A DNA stretch of 64,000 nucleotides, from NCBI RefSeq assembly GCF_002080435.1, contig NZ_CP020538.1, forward strand, positions 2,351,501-2,415,500. The letters are read 5' to 3'. A model generated the notes under the pieces. The model had not been told where the DNA came from and searched no databases. It saw only the letters and a program-made list of their open reading frames with translations. Source of the DNA: Sphingobium herbicidovorans. Its GTDB lineage: Bacteria; Pseudomonadota; Alphaproteobacteria; Sphingomonadales; Sphingomonadaceae. Every line of letters begins with the position of its first letter. The stretch's first letter is position 1. A program made the translations under genes and the position numbers. Of the stretch, positions 1 to 7,858 are shown in pieces.

Positions 1-676
1 TGAAGCCGCCGGCTCCGCCGAAATTGGCCTGATCGATAAAGGTGAACAGCGTTTGTGACCCGCCCCTCGAGATTATCCGCTTCTCAAGGCCCGGAGGCCC
101 TTGGTTGATCACGAACAGCCGATGCAGAAAAGCGGGCGCGGCCGAGATCTGTGCGAGATTATCGGCGAGCATCTCTTCCTGGTTGAATGTGCAGATGACG
201 CCAGCGATCCGGACATCGCGAACACCCGGCGTGGCGGCGCTCCAGTGCAGGTTGCGAAGTCCTGCGCCTGCCGACAGGTGAAGAACGGCTATCAGATAGC
301 TTGCATCTTCATCGCTGCCCGGCTGTTGCAAGACGATCGGAATTGCGATGGGCTGCGCCTTGCCTTCGCAATCGACCTCGGCGAGTGCCTGCTCCTCACC
401 GGTCAGTGCATTTCTCCGCCGGATTTCGATCCGCGCCTTGCCCGTCAGCGTGGCCGTTAAGGCAATTTCGGTGAGGCTGGTGTAACGGCCCCAATAGCTT
501 TCGGGAAAGATGTCGAACAGCCGATCGAGCCGCAAGGCTGTCGCGCTCCCGGCTTGGACCGCGCCGCTATCCAAGGTGGCGTCGGATGTCGTCTCGTAGG
601 AAAGCTGCTCCAGCCCGTCCAGAAGGGAAAAAAGAGGAAAGGCAAAGCGGCCAGTCGAATTTGGCGATCCGGTCAT
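1..676 (-). CDS. GlfT2-like galactofuranosyltransferase, N-terminal part (runs off the left edge)
   Basis: About 225 codons read from an ATG at 676 to the window edge without a stop. The fragment has a beta-rich N-terminal region followed by the start of a GT-A fold: a VICTFNQ-type strand near residues 170-176 and an asparagine-glycine motif (NFGGAGGF) at the edge. This arrangement is typical of GlfT2-type galactofuranosyltransferases, which add galactofuranose from UDP-Galf to a growing glycan. The gene begins 25 bp after the UDP-galactopyranose mutase gene that would supply its donor, which supports the assignment. The catalytic DxD region and C-terminus lie outside the window. Another GT2 family member is the main alternative. 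Confidence 0.75.
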   Translation of the reverse strand, partial: MTGSPNSTGRFAFPLFSLLDGLEQLSYETTSDATLDSGAVQAGSATALRLDRLFDIFPESYWGRYTSLTEIALTATLTGKARIEIRRRNALTGEEQALAEVDCEGKAQPIAIPIVLQQPGSDEDASYLIAVLHLSAGAGLRNLHWSAATPGVRDVRIAGVICTFNQEEMLADNLAQISAAPAFLHRLFVINQGPPGLEKRIISRGGSQTLFTFIDQANFGGAGGF

Positions 677-701
677 CTTGCCTCAACTCATTAAGGTGCT
701 T

Positions 702-1820
702 TCAGGCTACAGCGCGCTGTTGAAGATAAGCGGCCGCGGCGTCCAGCGCCCGGTCGATGGTCACATCCATGTCGAGATACTGAAAGGTGCCGAGGCGCCC
801 GGCGAAGGTGACATTCTTCAGCTGGGCTGCGCGTTCCTGATAGGCCTTCAGCAGGTCGACGCCACCCACCAAATTGACGGGATAATAGGGAATGTCATCC
901 GGCCCGCAGGTGCGGCTATATTCCCGGAAAGCGACGGTCTTTTCCATCTGGTCGGCTTCCCACGGCGCGAAATGCTTGTGTTCGGCGATCCGGGTATAGG
1001 GGATATCGCTGTCGGGATAGTTCATGACGGCCGTGCCCTGATAGTCGCCGTCCGCGCGGATCATCTCGAAATCCAGCGTGCGATAGGCCAGGCGACCAAG
1101 GTCGAAGTTGAAATAGCGGTCGATCGGGCCGGAATAGAAGATATGTTCGAAATCCTCGGTCAGATCCTCAAAGCGGCAGTTGGTATGCAACTCGATCAGC
1201 GGATGGTCGAGAATTCCCTCCACAATCCGGGTGTAGCCATCCTGTGGCATGCCCTGGAACCGGTGGTTGAAATAGTTGTCGTCATAGTTGAAGCGCAAGG
1301 GCAGGCGCTTGAGTATGGAAGCGGGAAGCGCCGACGGTTCTATTTCCCATTGCTTGCGCGTATAGCCTGCGAGAAACGCCTCATACAGTTCTTCACCGAC
1401 AAATTTCATCCCCTGTTCCTCGAAGGTCTGGGGATCTTCTATGTCCATGCGCGCCTTTGCCGCAATGAAGGCGCGGGCTTCGGCGGGCGACATGGCCATG
1501 CCGAAAAACTGGTTGATGGTGTGCAGGTTGATCGGCAGGGAATAAACCTTGCCCCCCACCGTCGTCTTGACGCGGTTCACATAAGGCTTGAACTCACCGA
1601 AGCGGCGCACATAGTCCCATACCCGCTCGCTGTCCGTATGGAAGATATGCGGGCCATAGCGGTGGACCATGACACCCGATTCAGCGTCGCGTTCGGTGTG
1701 GCAATTGCCCGCGATATGGGATCGTTCATCGACGATCAGCGAAGCGATGCCAGCCTCCGCCAATTCACGGCCGATGACGGCGCCGGTGAAGCCCGCGCCA
1801 ACGATGCACACTCTGGACAA
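702..1820 (-). CDS. glf: UDP-galactopyranose mutase
   Basis: A 372-residue flavoprotein of normal family length. It interconverts UDP-galactopyranose and UDP-galactofuranose using FAD. The N-terminus has the dinucleotide-binding motif VGAGFTGAVIG (about residues 7-17), followed by the family signature around GNCHTE and YGPHIFHT, and a late GRLGTFQYLDMD segment that binds FAD. It is the fourth gene of a minus-strand run after the ABC exporter genes and precedes a GlfT2-like transferase. The context indicates cytoplasmic UDP-Galf supply for a capsule or O-antigen-like polymer. Confidence 0.95.
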   Translation of the reverse strand: MSRVCIVGAGFTGAVIGRELAEAGIASLIVDERSHIAGNCHTERDAESGVMVHRYGPHIFHTDSERVWDYVRRFGEFKPYVNRVKTTVGGKVYSLPINLHTINQFFGMAMSPAEARAFIAAKARMDIEDPQTFEEQGMKFVGEELYEAFLAGYTRKQWEIEPSALPASILKRLPLRFNYDDNYFNHRFQGMPQDGYTRIVEGILDHPLIELHTNCRFEDLTEDFEHIFYSGPIDRYFNFDLGRLAYRTLDFEMIRADGDYQGTAVMNYPDSDIPYTRIAEHKHFAPWEADQMEKTVAFREYSRTCGPDDIPYYPVNLVGGVDLLKAYQERAAQLKNVTFAGRLGTFQYLDMDVTIDRALDAAAAYLQQRAVA

Positions 1821-1839
1821 ATTCTATTCTCCGTTCGGT

Positions 1840-2493
1840 TCAGGCCATCATTGCCTTATGCGTGGCAATGGCTTCGTCCACATCGTCGAAGCGTTCAAGC
1901 CGGCCATCGTTCATCAGATAGGCGCGGCTGCAATTCTGTTGAATATACTTCATATTGTGCGAGACGATGATCATCGCCTTGTGCGCACGTTTGACGAACA
2001 GTTCCTCGCGGCTCTTGGCGTTGAACTTCGCATCGCCCACAGCCATGACCTCGTCGATCAGTAAGCAATCGAAATCAATCGCCATGGAAATCGCGAAGGC
2101 AAGCCGCGCCTTCATGCCCGATGAGTAAATCCTGATAGGCTGGTCGAGAAAGTCGCCCAATTCGGAAAATTCCTTCACGAACGACAGTTTCTCGGCCGGG
2201 TCCTGCCCATAGATGCGGCAGATGAAGCGCAGATTGTCGCGGCCGGTAAGTCCCGATTGGAAGCCGCCCGAAAAGGCGATGGGCCATGAAATGCTCATGG
2301 TGCGGGTTATGGATCCGGTGGTCGGCTTTTCACCCCCGCCGATCAGGCGAATGAGCGTTGATTTGCCCGCGCCGTTGCGCCCGAGGATGCCGACCTTTTC
2401 CCCCATTTCGACCGTCATATCGACCCCCTTGAGGACCTGAATGGGGCCACGGAGCGACGGATATCTTTTCGTTACCTGGTCGAGGACGATCAT
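1840..2493 (-). CDS. Polysaccharide ABC exporter, ATP-binding subunit (KpsT/Wzt-type)
   Basis: A 217-residue ATPase. Walker A is GRNGAGKST at residues 38-46, the signature segment is YSSGMKARLAF, and Walker B is LLIDEVMAVGD. It lacks the long C-terminal carbohydrate-binding domain of Wzt, so it resembles KpsT/CtrD. It would power export of a lipid-linked or capsule polysaccharide across the inner membrane together with the preceding permease. The chosen start (ATG at 2493) overlaps the permease stop as TGATG. A longer upstream reading is only permease antiframe. Confidence 0.92.
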   Translation of the reverse strand: MIVLDQVTKRYPSLRGPIQVLKGVDMTVEMGEKVGILGRNGAGKSTLIRLIGGGEKPTTGSITRTMSISWPIAFSGGFQSGLTGRDNLRFICRIYGQDPAEKLSFVKEFSELGDFLDQPIRIYSSGMKARLAFAISMAIDFDCLLIDEVMAVGDAKFNAKSREELFVKRAHKAMIIVSHNMKYIQQNCSRAYLMNDGRLERFDDVDEAIATHKAMMA

Positions 2494-3302
2494 CAGCTCA
2501 GCCTGTGTTCGACCGTCAGATAGCTCAGGCCCAGGCCGGTGATGGACAATCCCAGGCACCAGCTGACCAGATAGGACAGGTCGTAATGGGCGACGAAATG
2601 CGATCCGAAAAAGCCGTCACGCAGCATTTCATTGGCGTGAACCAGGGGGATGTAGAGGACAATCTCCTTAAAGCCGTGCGGAAGGGCATCGACCAGGAAC
2701 ATCGCGCCTGAAAGGGGATACAGAATGTAGATCAGGGGCGGCCAAAATTTGGTGACAAGCGTGGTCAGTTCCGACAGCGCGCCTAATGTGAGGGACATGC
2801 CCATGGCGAACCACGCAAACAGGCTCCAGGCGAAGACCACCTTCAATATATCTTCCGGCGGAGAAATCTGGTTTGAGAATATCAGGAAGAGCACGCACAG
2901 CAGGGCGAAGGAGGTCGTGGTGCCTGCCACTTCAAGCAGCATACGCGCCAGATAGATGTCCAGCATCTTGACTGGACGGTGCCGCAGCAGCGCCCTGTTG
3001 GGTTCGATCGCATCGATGCATCGCCTCGACATGTTGCGCCAGAGCTGGATGCCGGAATAGCCGATGATCACGAAGGCGACGATCGGAATGTCCGACATTT
3101 GATGCAGCCCGCGCGCGGTCCACAGGGCGGCGATGACGACCGTAACCATCATGGGCTCGGCGAAGAGCCAGAGGAAACCGATGTTCCGGCGACCATAGCG
3201 GGTGAGCATTTCCCGCATCAGCAGTGCGCCGATAACGCGGCGCTGGACCATCAACTGCTCGTAAAAACTGTGGCCCAGGCCCGGTGGAGCGGGGGCGGCC
3301 AT
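2493..3302 (-). CDS. Polysaccharide ABC exporter permease (KpsM/ABC-2 type)
   Basis: A 269-residue membrane protein with about six hydrophobic segments and the ABC-2 family N-terminus (basic, LLMREMLTRYGRRNIGFLW). It is the membrane partner of the adjacent ATPase and forms the channel for capsule-type polysaccharide. Its ATG overlaps the stop of the upstream KpsE-like gene (TGATG), and its own stop overlaps the ATPase start, so the three genes are translationally coupled. Confidence 0.92.
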   Translation of the reverse strand: MAAPAPPGLGHSFYEQLMVQRRVIGALLMREMLTRYGRRNIGFLWLFAEPMMVTVVIAALWTARGLHQMSDIPIVAFVIIGYSGIQLWRNMSRRCIDAIEPNRALLRHRPVKMLDIYLARMLLEVAGTTTSFALLCVLFLIFSNQISPPEDILKVVFAWSLFAWFAMGMSLTLGALSELTTLVTKFWPPLIYILYPLSGAMFLVDALPHGFKEIVLYIPLVHANEMLRDGFFGSHFVAHYDLSYLVSWCLGLSITGLGLSYLTVEHRLS

Positions 3303-4399
3303 CAGCTCTGATGTTCCCTGACGCCCGCTAGGAGGAGCGAGAGGATGCCCCAGGCGATGAGGCCGACGACGAACGTGGCAATAATGCCGCGCAACCGCTG
3401 TGGTTCAAGAGCGCTGTCCGGCCGGTTGGGATTGACGATGCGCTCGACATAGACCTGCTTGCGGCGCGCTTCATTCCGCGCCTCCTGCAAGGATGCCATG
3501 GCGCCCGCCAATTGCCGTTCGGCAAAACTGTTTTCCAGTTGCAGGCGCTGATATTCCACCGCGGCGGCGGCCAAGGATCTGTTGTCCCCGGCCACGCGCC
3601 CGGTCTGTTCGTAAATCTCTTCGCTCAAGATGCGCGCGCGCTTTTCCAGAACCGGAATCTGCGGGTTCTCGGGAGTGAATGCGCGCAGCTGGATCAACTG
3701 GCTTTTCACGGTGATCAGTTCGTCCTGCAACTTCGACACCATCTGCAGCTGGATCGCCGCCTGCTGCTGCGGATCGACCACGCCTTGCTTGTTGCGATAG
3801 GCGGCAAGGGCAAGTGAAGCCGTGCGCGCCTGCTGCTTGGCGGCGTCGACTTCTGCCTGCGCATATTTGATAAGATCTTCCCGGCCTCGCGTATTAAGGC
3901 GGTTCACCATGTCCTCGGCCAGTTGTAGCAGGCGGCTGTTGAGCCTCAACGCGTCGTCGCTGCTGTAGGCGCGGACCACCAGGGTGCTGATTGCCGATCG
4001 GGAGTCGGAAGTGACCTCGACACGATTAGTATAATATTTGAACAGCTTCTCGAATGACCCGTCCCATCCCAGCGGATTGAAACGGTCGAAGATGGATATG
4101 CCCGGCGCCGTATAGGCAGCGGTGACCGCGCCATCCCTGTTCAACTGCTGCAAGGCCGAGCGAGAAATTATATAATCGTTCGTCGCATAGACTTCTTCAT
4201 TGGCGTTATTGAAGCCCGCCGATTGAAGCAACAAACCGACGCCATCGCTGGCTGCCTGCTTGGGCGCTTTTACCACGAAGCGTGATTCAGATATATAGAC
4301 GTCCGACGCAAATATTCCGAAATATAGTATCGACAATATCGTCGGAATAATAACTACAGCAAGAAATAATGCGTTTTTCTTGCGAAATATGTAAGGCAT
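3302..4399 (-). CDS. Capsule export inner-membrane protein (KpsE/CtrB/BexC family)
   Basis: A 365-residue protein with an N-terminal membrane segment (about residues 9-30), a long periplasmic coiled-coil region rich in Gln, Ala, Arg and Glu (about 165-310), and a second membrane segment close to the C-terminus. That topology is diagnostic of KpsE/CtrB polysaccharide co-polymerase proteins, which link the ABC exporter to the outer-membrane pore. It is the first gene of the minus-strand run, so the operon promoter should lie in 4400-4870. No Wza/KpsD-like pore is seen in the window. Confidence 0.88.
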   Translation of the reverse strand: MPYIFRKKNALFLAVVIIPTILSILYFGIFASDVYISESRFVVKAPKQAASDGVGLLLQSAGFNNANEEVYATNDYIISRSALQQLNRDGAVTAAYTAPGISIFDRFNPLGWDGSFEKLFKYYTNRVEVTSDSRSAISTLVVRAYSSDDALRLNSRLLQLAEDMVNRLNTRGREDLIKYAQAEVDAAKQQARTASLALAAYRNKQGVVDPQQQAAIQLQMVSKLQDELITVKSQLIQLRAFTPENPQIPVLEKRARILSEEIYEQTGRVAGDNRSLAAAAVEYQRLQLENSFAERQLAGAMASLQEARNEARRKQVYVERIVNPNRPDSALEPQRLRGIIATFVVGLIAWGILSLLLAGVREHQS

Positions 4400-4875
4400 A
4401 ATTTTCTACTTGCTGGTAGCCACGCGTGACGATCAGTGCACGTAAAGCTGCCTTCTGGCGATGTCTACTGATTTTTGCCCCGCAGATCCCCGCAGTGTTC
4501 CCATGGATCATGGCAGATCGACCACGCCGCACATGACCCCGTTCCAGCGTCGCGAGCCGAATCGACTCGCTCTTTTTACCAATGATAATCGAGATGGCGC
4601 GCTTGGATCGAATCAAAACAAGACCCGGGTAGAATAGGGCGATGGCCGGCCGAGGTGGCAGGCGCTCAGGATGATCGCATGTCCGGCGGTTCGGCGTACC
4701 GCCGACGAAGATGTCGTGATCAACCGCTTGCGCGAGGCCTGAGCGATGGTTCCTTGTGCGATGAAGGCTGCGGGGTCGATATCAGTTGGTGCCGCAGCTT
4801 CGTTTCATGTTCAATGACGAGATGGGCTGCAGCGTCGCTGTCGCTCGGCGGGGCGCCAAACTCTTTTGCCGATGC
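4400..4875. other. Intergenic region upstream of the polysaccharide operon, ending at attL
   Basis: About 475 bp with no ORF that looks like a protein. The stretch next to the KpsE-like gene is AT-richer and probably holds the operon promoter. A short plus-strand reading near 4670-4740 (containing ADEDVVINRLREA) could be the tail of a broken gene, but I cannot identify it. The right end of this stretch is the chromosome-prophage junction. Confidence 0.5.
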
Positions 4876-4895
4876 TGGAGCGGGTAGCGGGGATC
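4876..4895. repeat. attL core (20-bp direct repeat)
   Basis: Perfect 20-bp copy of the 3' end of tRNA-Gly (T arm, acceptor and CCA in reverse orientation). It is identical to 44222-44241. The flanking bases differ on both sides, so the repeat is exactly 20 bp. Confidence 0.93.
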
Positions 4896-4958
4896 AGTCA
4901 ATATCATACACGCTCGTTAGGTCCAGGCGATGACCGCCCCCGCTCTGCCAAAACCCCG

Positions 4959-5813
4959 CTAAACCGGGCCTTTAGAAGGGACTAGCCGCTCGACCGGAAC
5001 GTCTCGGCTATTCGTGATGATAAGTTCCCGCGCCGCCACCGGCGACCCGTTGCCGACCGTATATTGCAGATCGACGGTCATCATGGCGAAGCCAGCGAAT
5101 GCCTCGCGAATCTCCGGCACGTCATTGATGCTCATCAGGAACTGGCCTTCGATCGTGCGCAGCTGCTCGGCCATCACGCCGAACTCCGCTCGATCGAACA
5201 TGCCCGCCCCATAGTCCCCCTCGCTCCCATGATAGGGCGGATCGAGATAGAAGAGCATGTCGGGCTTGTCATAGCGGCGGATGAAATCCGACCAGGGCAG
5301 CCGCTCAATCGTCACGCCGGCAAGCCGCTCGTGCAGCTGCTCCAGCATGGGCTGCAGCTTCGTCACATCGAACCCGCCCGAGTTTGCCGGATCGACACCG
5401 AAGTTGCGCCCCGCCACCTTGCCGCCAAACGCCAGGCGCTGGAGATAGAGGAACCGCGCGGCGCGCTCCAGATCGGTTTGGGTCGAAGGATCGACCCGCA
5501 TCAGCCGCTCGAAATTGCTCCTGGTCGTCAGCTGGTACCGGAGCATGTCCAGGAACGCGACATAGTGGCGCTGCAGGATCCGGAAGAAAGTCGCCACATC
5601 CTCTGACCAGTCGTTGATGAATTCGGCACGCGGGCGGCGACCCCGCCGCAGGAAGACGCCACCCATGCCCATGAACACCTCGCCATAGGACTGGTGCGGC
5701 ACCAGATCGATCGCGCGCGTCACGCGCTTCCACAGCCGCCGCTTGCCGCCGATGTAGGCGGCCACAGGCGACACGGGCGAGACAAAATCGTCAAAAAGCG
5801 GACTCGACTCCAT
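4959..5813 (-). CDS. DNA adenine N6-methyltransferase, D12 (Dam) class
   Basis: A 284-residue class alpha/D12 enzyme. SAM-binding motif I is AAYIGGKRRLW near the N-terminus, and catalytic motif IV is DPPY in FYLDPPYHGSEG near residue 190. It would methylate adenine in phage or host DNA, protecting the phage from restriction or altering gene expression. It is the last phage gene before attL. I prefer the ATG at 5813 over the one at 5837 because the latter would place a LexA box (5821-5835) inside the coding sequence. With the shorter start the box is directly upstream. Its target sequence cannot be read from the protein. Confidence 0.9.
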   Translation of the reverse strand: MESSPLFDDFVSPVSPVAAYIGGKRRLWKRVTRAIDLVPHQSYGEVFMGMGGVFLRRGRRPRAEFINDWSEDVATFFRILQRHYVAFLDMLRYQLTTRSNFERLMRVDPSTQTDLERAARFLYLQRLAFGGKVAGRNFGVDPANSGGFDVTKLQPMLEQLHERLAGVTIERLPWSDFIRRYDKPDMLFYLDPPYHGSEGDYGAGMFDRAEFGVMAEQLRTIEGQFLMSINDVPEIREAFAGFAMMTVDLQYTVGNGSPVAARELIITNSRDVPVERLVPSKGPV

Positions 5814-5820
5814 TATGTTT

Positions 5821-5835
5821 GTTCCATATCTGTTC
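5821..5835. promoter_or_regulatory. Putative LexA (SOS) box, GTTC-N7-GTTC
   Basis: GTTC CATATCT GTTC exactly matches the alphaproteobacterial LexA operator GTTC-N7-GTTC. It lies 8 bp upstream of the preferred start of the Dam-type methylase and also upstream of the small plus-strand genes at 5967 and 6160, so it could control either direction. Confidence 0.6.
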
Positions 5836-5838
5836 ACC

Positions 5839-5948
5839 CCTCCCGAGCGCCGGGAGGCGGGATGAATCCGGCAGGCCAGCCGGTGACATGGCGGGTCGTT
5901 TCCGCCGGCTTGAGGCGTTGGCGCGCCTCAACCCCCGCCGAGGCGGGG
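5839..5948. other. Hairpin-rich untranslated region (about five consecutive inverted repeats)
   Basis: Between the methylase and the plus-strand gene at 5967 are consecutive perfect stems: CCTCCCG/CGGGAGG (5839-5857), CCGG-x-CCGG near 5868-5883, GGCGG/CCGCC near 5890-5906, TTGAGGCG/CGCCTCAA (5910-5931) and CCCCGCC/GGCGGGG (5933-5948). No ORF in this stretch looks coding. It could be a structured leader, a small RNA or an attenuator. Its function is unknown. Confidence 0.5.
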
Positions 5949-5966
5949 AACTCACTGGCTCGCCGA

Positions 5967-6173
5967 ATGGAGAACCAAATGGACGATGAATTGAAAGCGC
6001 GCTTCAGGCGCTTCGCTGAAAGATTGCAGGACGATGAGGCGGTTGACGATGGCGGCCTCACCGGACGGGATGTGAAGTATATCTCGGCCGCCATCGCGGA
6101 TCTGGTCGAAGTTCGTTACGCCACATTGCAGGAGCTTGCCGACGAGGCGCTGGCGGAATGTGGCCCGGTATAG
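5967..6173 (+). CDS. Small acidic phage protein of unknown function
   Basis: 68 residues, helical and acidic at the N-terminus (MENQMDDELKARFRRFAERL), with an ISAAIADLVEVRYATLQELADEALAE segment likely to form a second helix pair. It is encoded opposite to the late operon and is followed by an overlapping partner gene. The longer in-frame reading starting at 5694 covers the methylase antisense strand and the hairpin region and is not credible. An internal start at 5979 (MDDELK) is possible. I recognise no domain. Confidence 0.6.
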   Translation: MENQMDDELKARFRRFAERLQDDEAVDDGGLTGRDVKYISAAIADLVEVRYATLQELADEALAECGPV

Positions 6174-6483
6174 AGACGGACTAAAGGTCGCCACCTGTCT
6201 GTTCGAAGCGGCGGCCTGGCACCGCACGGTGAAGGTTATCTGCCGGTGCGGTCACTTCGGCCTGTTCCACCCTCATGGCGTCTGGTGGCATTTCCACCGC
6301 CGTGGCTGGGACGATAATTTCGGGGCTGCGCGCCAGAAGTTCTGGTGCCGGGAATGCGCCCGCCGACTCGGCAAGCGCATTCGGCCGAATGCGATCGACC
6401 TGGTCGATGCGTCCCCGCAAATTACGCTAACCCTCCCGGACGAACGGGAATGGAAGCGGATCGTCAATCGGTTTCGAGGCTGA
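6160..6483 (+). CDS. Small zinc-ribbon-like phage protein
   Basis: About 107 residues from a GTG at 6160 that overlaps the end of the preceding gene; an ATG at 6136 would add eight residues. The core has a C-x-C pair (ICRCGHFG), a histidine-rich segment (HPHGVWWHFHRRGW) and a second C-x2-C pair (WCRECARRL), consistent with one bound zinc. The C-terminus is short and charged. Function is unknown. It lies between the Dam gene and the lysis genes but on the opposite strand. Confidence 0.65.
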   Translation: MARYRDGLKVATCLFEAAAWHRTVKVICRCGHFGLFHPHGVWWHFHRRGWDDNFGAARQKFWCRECARRLGKRIRPNAIDLVDASPQITLTLPDEREWKRIVNRFRG

Positions 6484-6508
6484 CCGGAAGCCGACCAGCC
6501 CCTCCGGT

Positions 6509-6832
6509 TCAGGGAGGATCGATGATGTCGGCGCGCGCGGATGGAGGCGATCGCCCCCCATTGTGCCGGATGATCTCGGCCCTGCTTTCCACATAGGCAT
6601 TGACGACGCCGGCATGATGCAGGCGGCATTCCTCATAGAGGCGGGCGTCCACCTGGCTCACCCGCACCAGCGTCGCCACCACCGGATCCCAGATCTGAGA
6701 CAGCGACGGGCAAGGCGCACTCAATTCCGCCGTCAGTTCGGCGGGAACAGGCGCTGCCGGCGCGGGCGGCGCTGAGTTCGCGGAGCACGCCGTCAGACAG
6801 GCGAGCATCAGGACGGGCGAGAAGCGGATCAT
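6509..6832 (-). CDS. Rz1-like outer-membrane spanin lipoprotein
   Basis: 107 residues starting at an ATG inside the Rz-like gene in another frame. The signal peptide ends in a lipobox (LTAC at about residues 12-15: MIRFSPVLMLACLTACSANS), followed by a proline/alanine-rich stretch (APPAPAAPVPAEL) typical of Rz1 proteins. It should be lipidated, sit in the outer membrane, and bind the Rz-like inner-membrane spanin to fuse the membranes at lysis. About 200 bp overlap with Rz, the classic nested spanin arrangement. Confidence 0.85.
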   Translation of the reverse strand: MIRFSPVLMLACLTACSANSAPPAPAAPVPAELTAELSAPCPSLSQIWDPVVATLVRVSQVDARLYEECRLHHAGVVNAYVESRAEIIRHNGGRSPPSARADIIDPP

Positions 6833-7118
6833 GCGCGATCTCCTTTTCAAGGGCAGGCTGGATGATGGTGCGGTGATAGGTCCGCACGGCCGCGATCTTG
6901 TCGGCCAGCGTTCGGTCGTTTGAGGTGACGACGGCCGCCAAGCGGCCCTCGCTCCGACGCAGCAGGATGTTGAAGGTCGCGGCCGCCTCGGCACGGGCGA
7001 GGCGCTCATCCGCCTGCGCCCGCTCATAGCCGCGATGGTCGAGATACCAGATCATGCCCACGATCGCCGCGACAGCGAGCAGATGCGGCCAAATCCGTGA
7101 GAAGATCGCACCCATCAT
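6633..7118 (-). CDS. Rz-like inner-membrane spanin
   Basis: 161 residues with one N-terminal transmembrane helix (HLLAVAAIVGMIWYL, about 12-26), then a long charged helical region (ERAQADERLARAEAAATF and onward) predicted to cross the periplasm. This matches Rz-type i-spanins. The start overlaps the stop of the holin-like gene (TGATG). Together with the nested Rz1 gene it would complete disruption of the outer membrane after endolysin action. Confidence 0.8.
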   Translation of the reverse strand: MMGAIFSRIWPHLLAVAAIVGMIWYLDHRGYERAQADERLARAEAAATFNILLRRSEGRLAAVVTSNDRTLADKIAAVRTYHRTIIQPALEKEIAHDPLLARPDARLSDGVLRELSAARAGSACSRRTDGGIECALPVAVSDLGSGGGDAGAGEPGGRPPL

Positions 7119-7285
7119 TCACCCCCATAATTCTTGTCGGGAATCAGCGCCGCGATCGTGCCGGCGACCAAGCTGAGCCAACTCCACGGGCTGGGCAGGA
7201 TCGAGGCAGCGCCGATCGCCGTCCCGATCCCCACGAAGGTCGATCGCTCCTGCAGGCGCGATCGCAGCCAGCGCACCGCGCTCAT
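7115..7285 (-). CDS. Small holin-like membrane protein
   Basis: 56 residues: a basic N-terminus (MSAVRWLRSRLQERS), two short hydrophobic segments (about 17-30 and 34-48, separated by PSPWSW), and a charged tail (DKNYGGE). It sits between the endolysin and Rz genes with ATGA and TGATG overlaps, exactly where holins lie in many phages. Holin function is inferred from size, topology and position only. The protein at 8309-8596 is the other candidate. Confidence 0.7.
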   Translation of the reverse strand: MSAVRWLRSRLQERSTFVGIGTAIGAASILPSPWSWLSLVAGTIAALIPDKNYGGE

Positions 7286-7797
7286 GCCTCATTCCTCGAC
7301 ACCGGCACGCCAGCAGCCGTGAGCTTCACCGGCCCACCGATGACCGGCACCAGCGCGGGCCAGCGCCGCGCGACGCATCGGCTCTTTTCCAGCCGCATGA
7401 TGCTGACCCGGTCGCCCTGGTTGCCGCCCAGCACATGATAGTGCGTTAGATCCTCGCCCACATAGAAGGCGACATGCCCGCCGCCCGCTCGATCGAAGAC
7501 GAGGATTGCGCCAGGCGCGAGCCGATCGGCCGCGATCGCGCTGCCCCAGGTCGCCCACGCCTTGGCCCGCACGCCCACCTTCATGGCCGTAAGGTTGACG
7601 CCAGCGACGCGCAGGCAGTGCGCGACGAACAAGCCGCACCAGGGCGTGCTGTCCGCATTGTAGAGGATGCCCAGCACCTTGATGCCGAGCAGCTTTGCCC
7701 AGCCAAGAATGGTGCCATTGTTCGCAGCCCCGGCCGCTTCGCGCGTGCCGAGCAGTTGCCGCGCGGCGAGCAGCCACGCAGGGTCGGTCGAGTTCAT
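7282..7797 (-). CDS. Endolysin: CHAP-like cysteine amidase/peptidase (TIGR02594-type)
   Basis: 171 residues. The catalytic cysteine lies in TPWCGLFVAHCLR (about residue 54), the histidine in GGGHVAFYVGED (about 109), and a downstream GGNQGDRVS motif completes the family signature. Such enzymes cut peptidoglycan at lysis. There is no signal peptide, so it needs a holin to reach the wall. A terminator-like hairpin (7812-7832) lies directly upstream, and the gene overlaps the small holin-like gene downstream. Confidence 0.88.
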   Translation of the reverse strand: MNSTDPAWLLAARQLLGTREAAGAANNGTILGWAKLLGIKVLGILYNADSTPWCGLFVAHCLRVAGVNLTAMKVGVRAKAWATWGSAIAADRLAPGAILVFDRAGGGHVAFYVGEDLTHYHVLGGNQGDRVSIMRLEKSRCVARRWPALVPVIGGPVKLTAAGVPVSRNEA

Positions 7798-7811
7798 CTC
7801 ATTCCCCCATG

Positions 7812-7832
7812 AAAAAGGGCGCCGAAGCGCCC
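7812..7832 (-). terminator. Intrinsic-terminator-like hairpin before the endolysin gene
   Basis: Read on the minus strand: GGGCGC-TTCG-GCGCCC followed by TTTTT. The loop is a stable UUCG tetraloop, and the element ends about 15 bp before the endolysin ATG. It is very similar to the hairpin before the capsid gene, including the flanking CATG. Confidence 0.75.
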
Positions 7833-7858
7833 GCGAAAAGTTCGGATATGTGCCGGCG

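Noticed and set aside
678..1970. Long plus-strand ORF over the glf gene
   Set aside because: It is antisense to UDP-galactopyranose mutase, which has clear catalytic motifs; the plus-strand product has none.
4655..4933. 92-residue ORF spanning attL
   Set aside because: Not a gene by itself; it matters only as the alternative 3' end of the recombinase in the excised circle.
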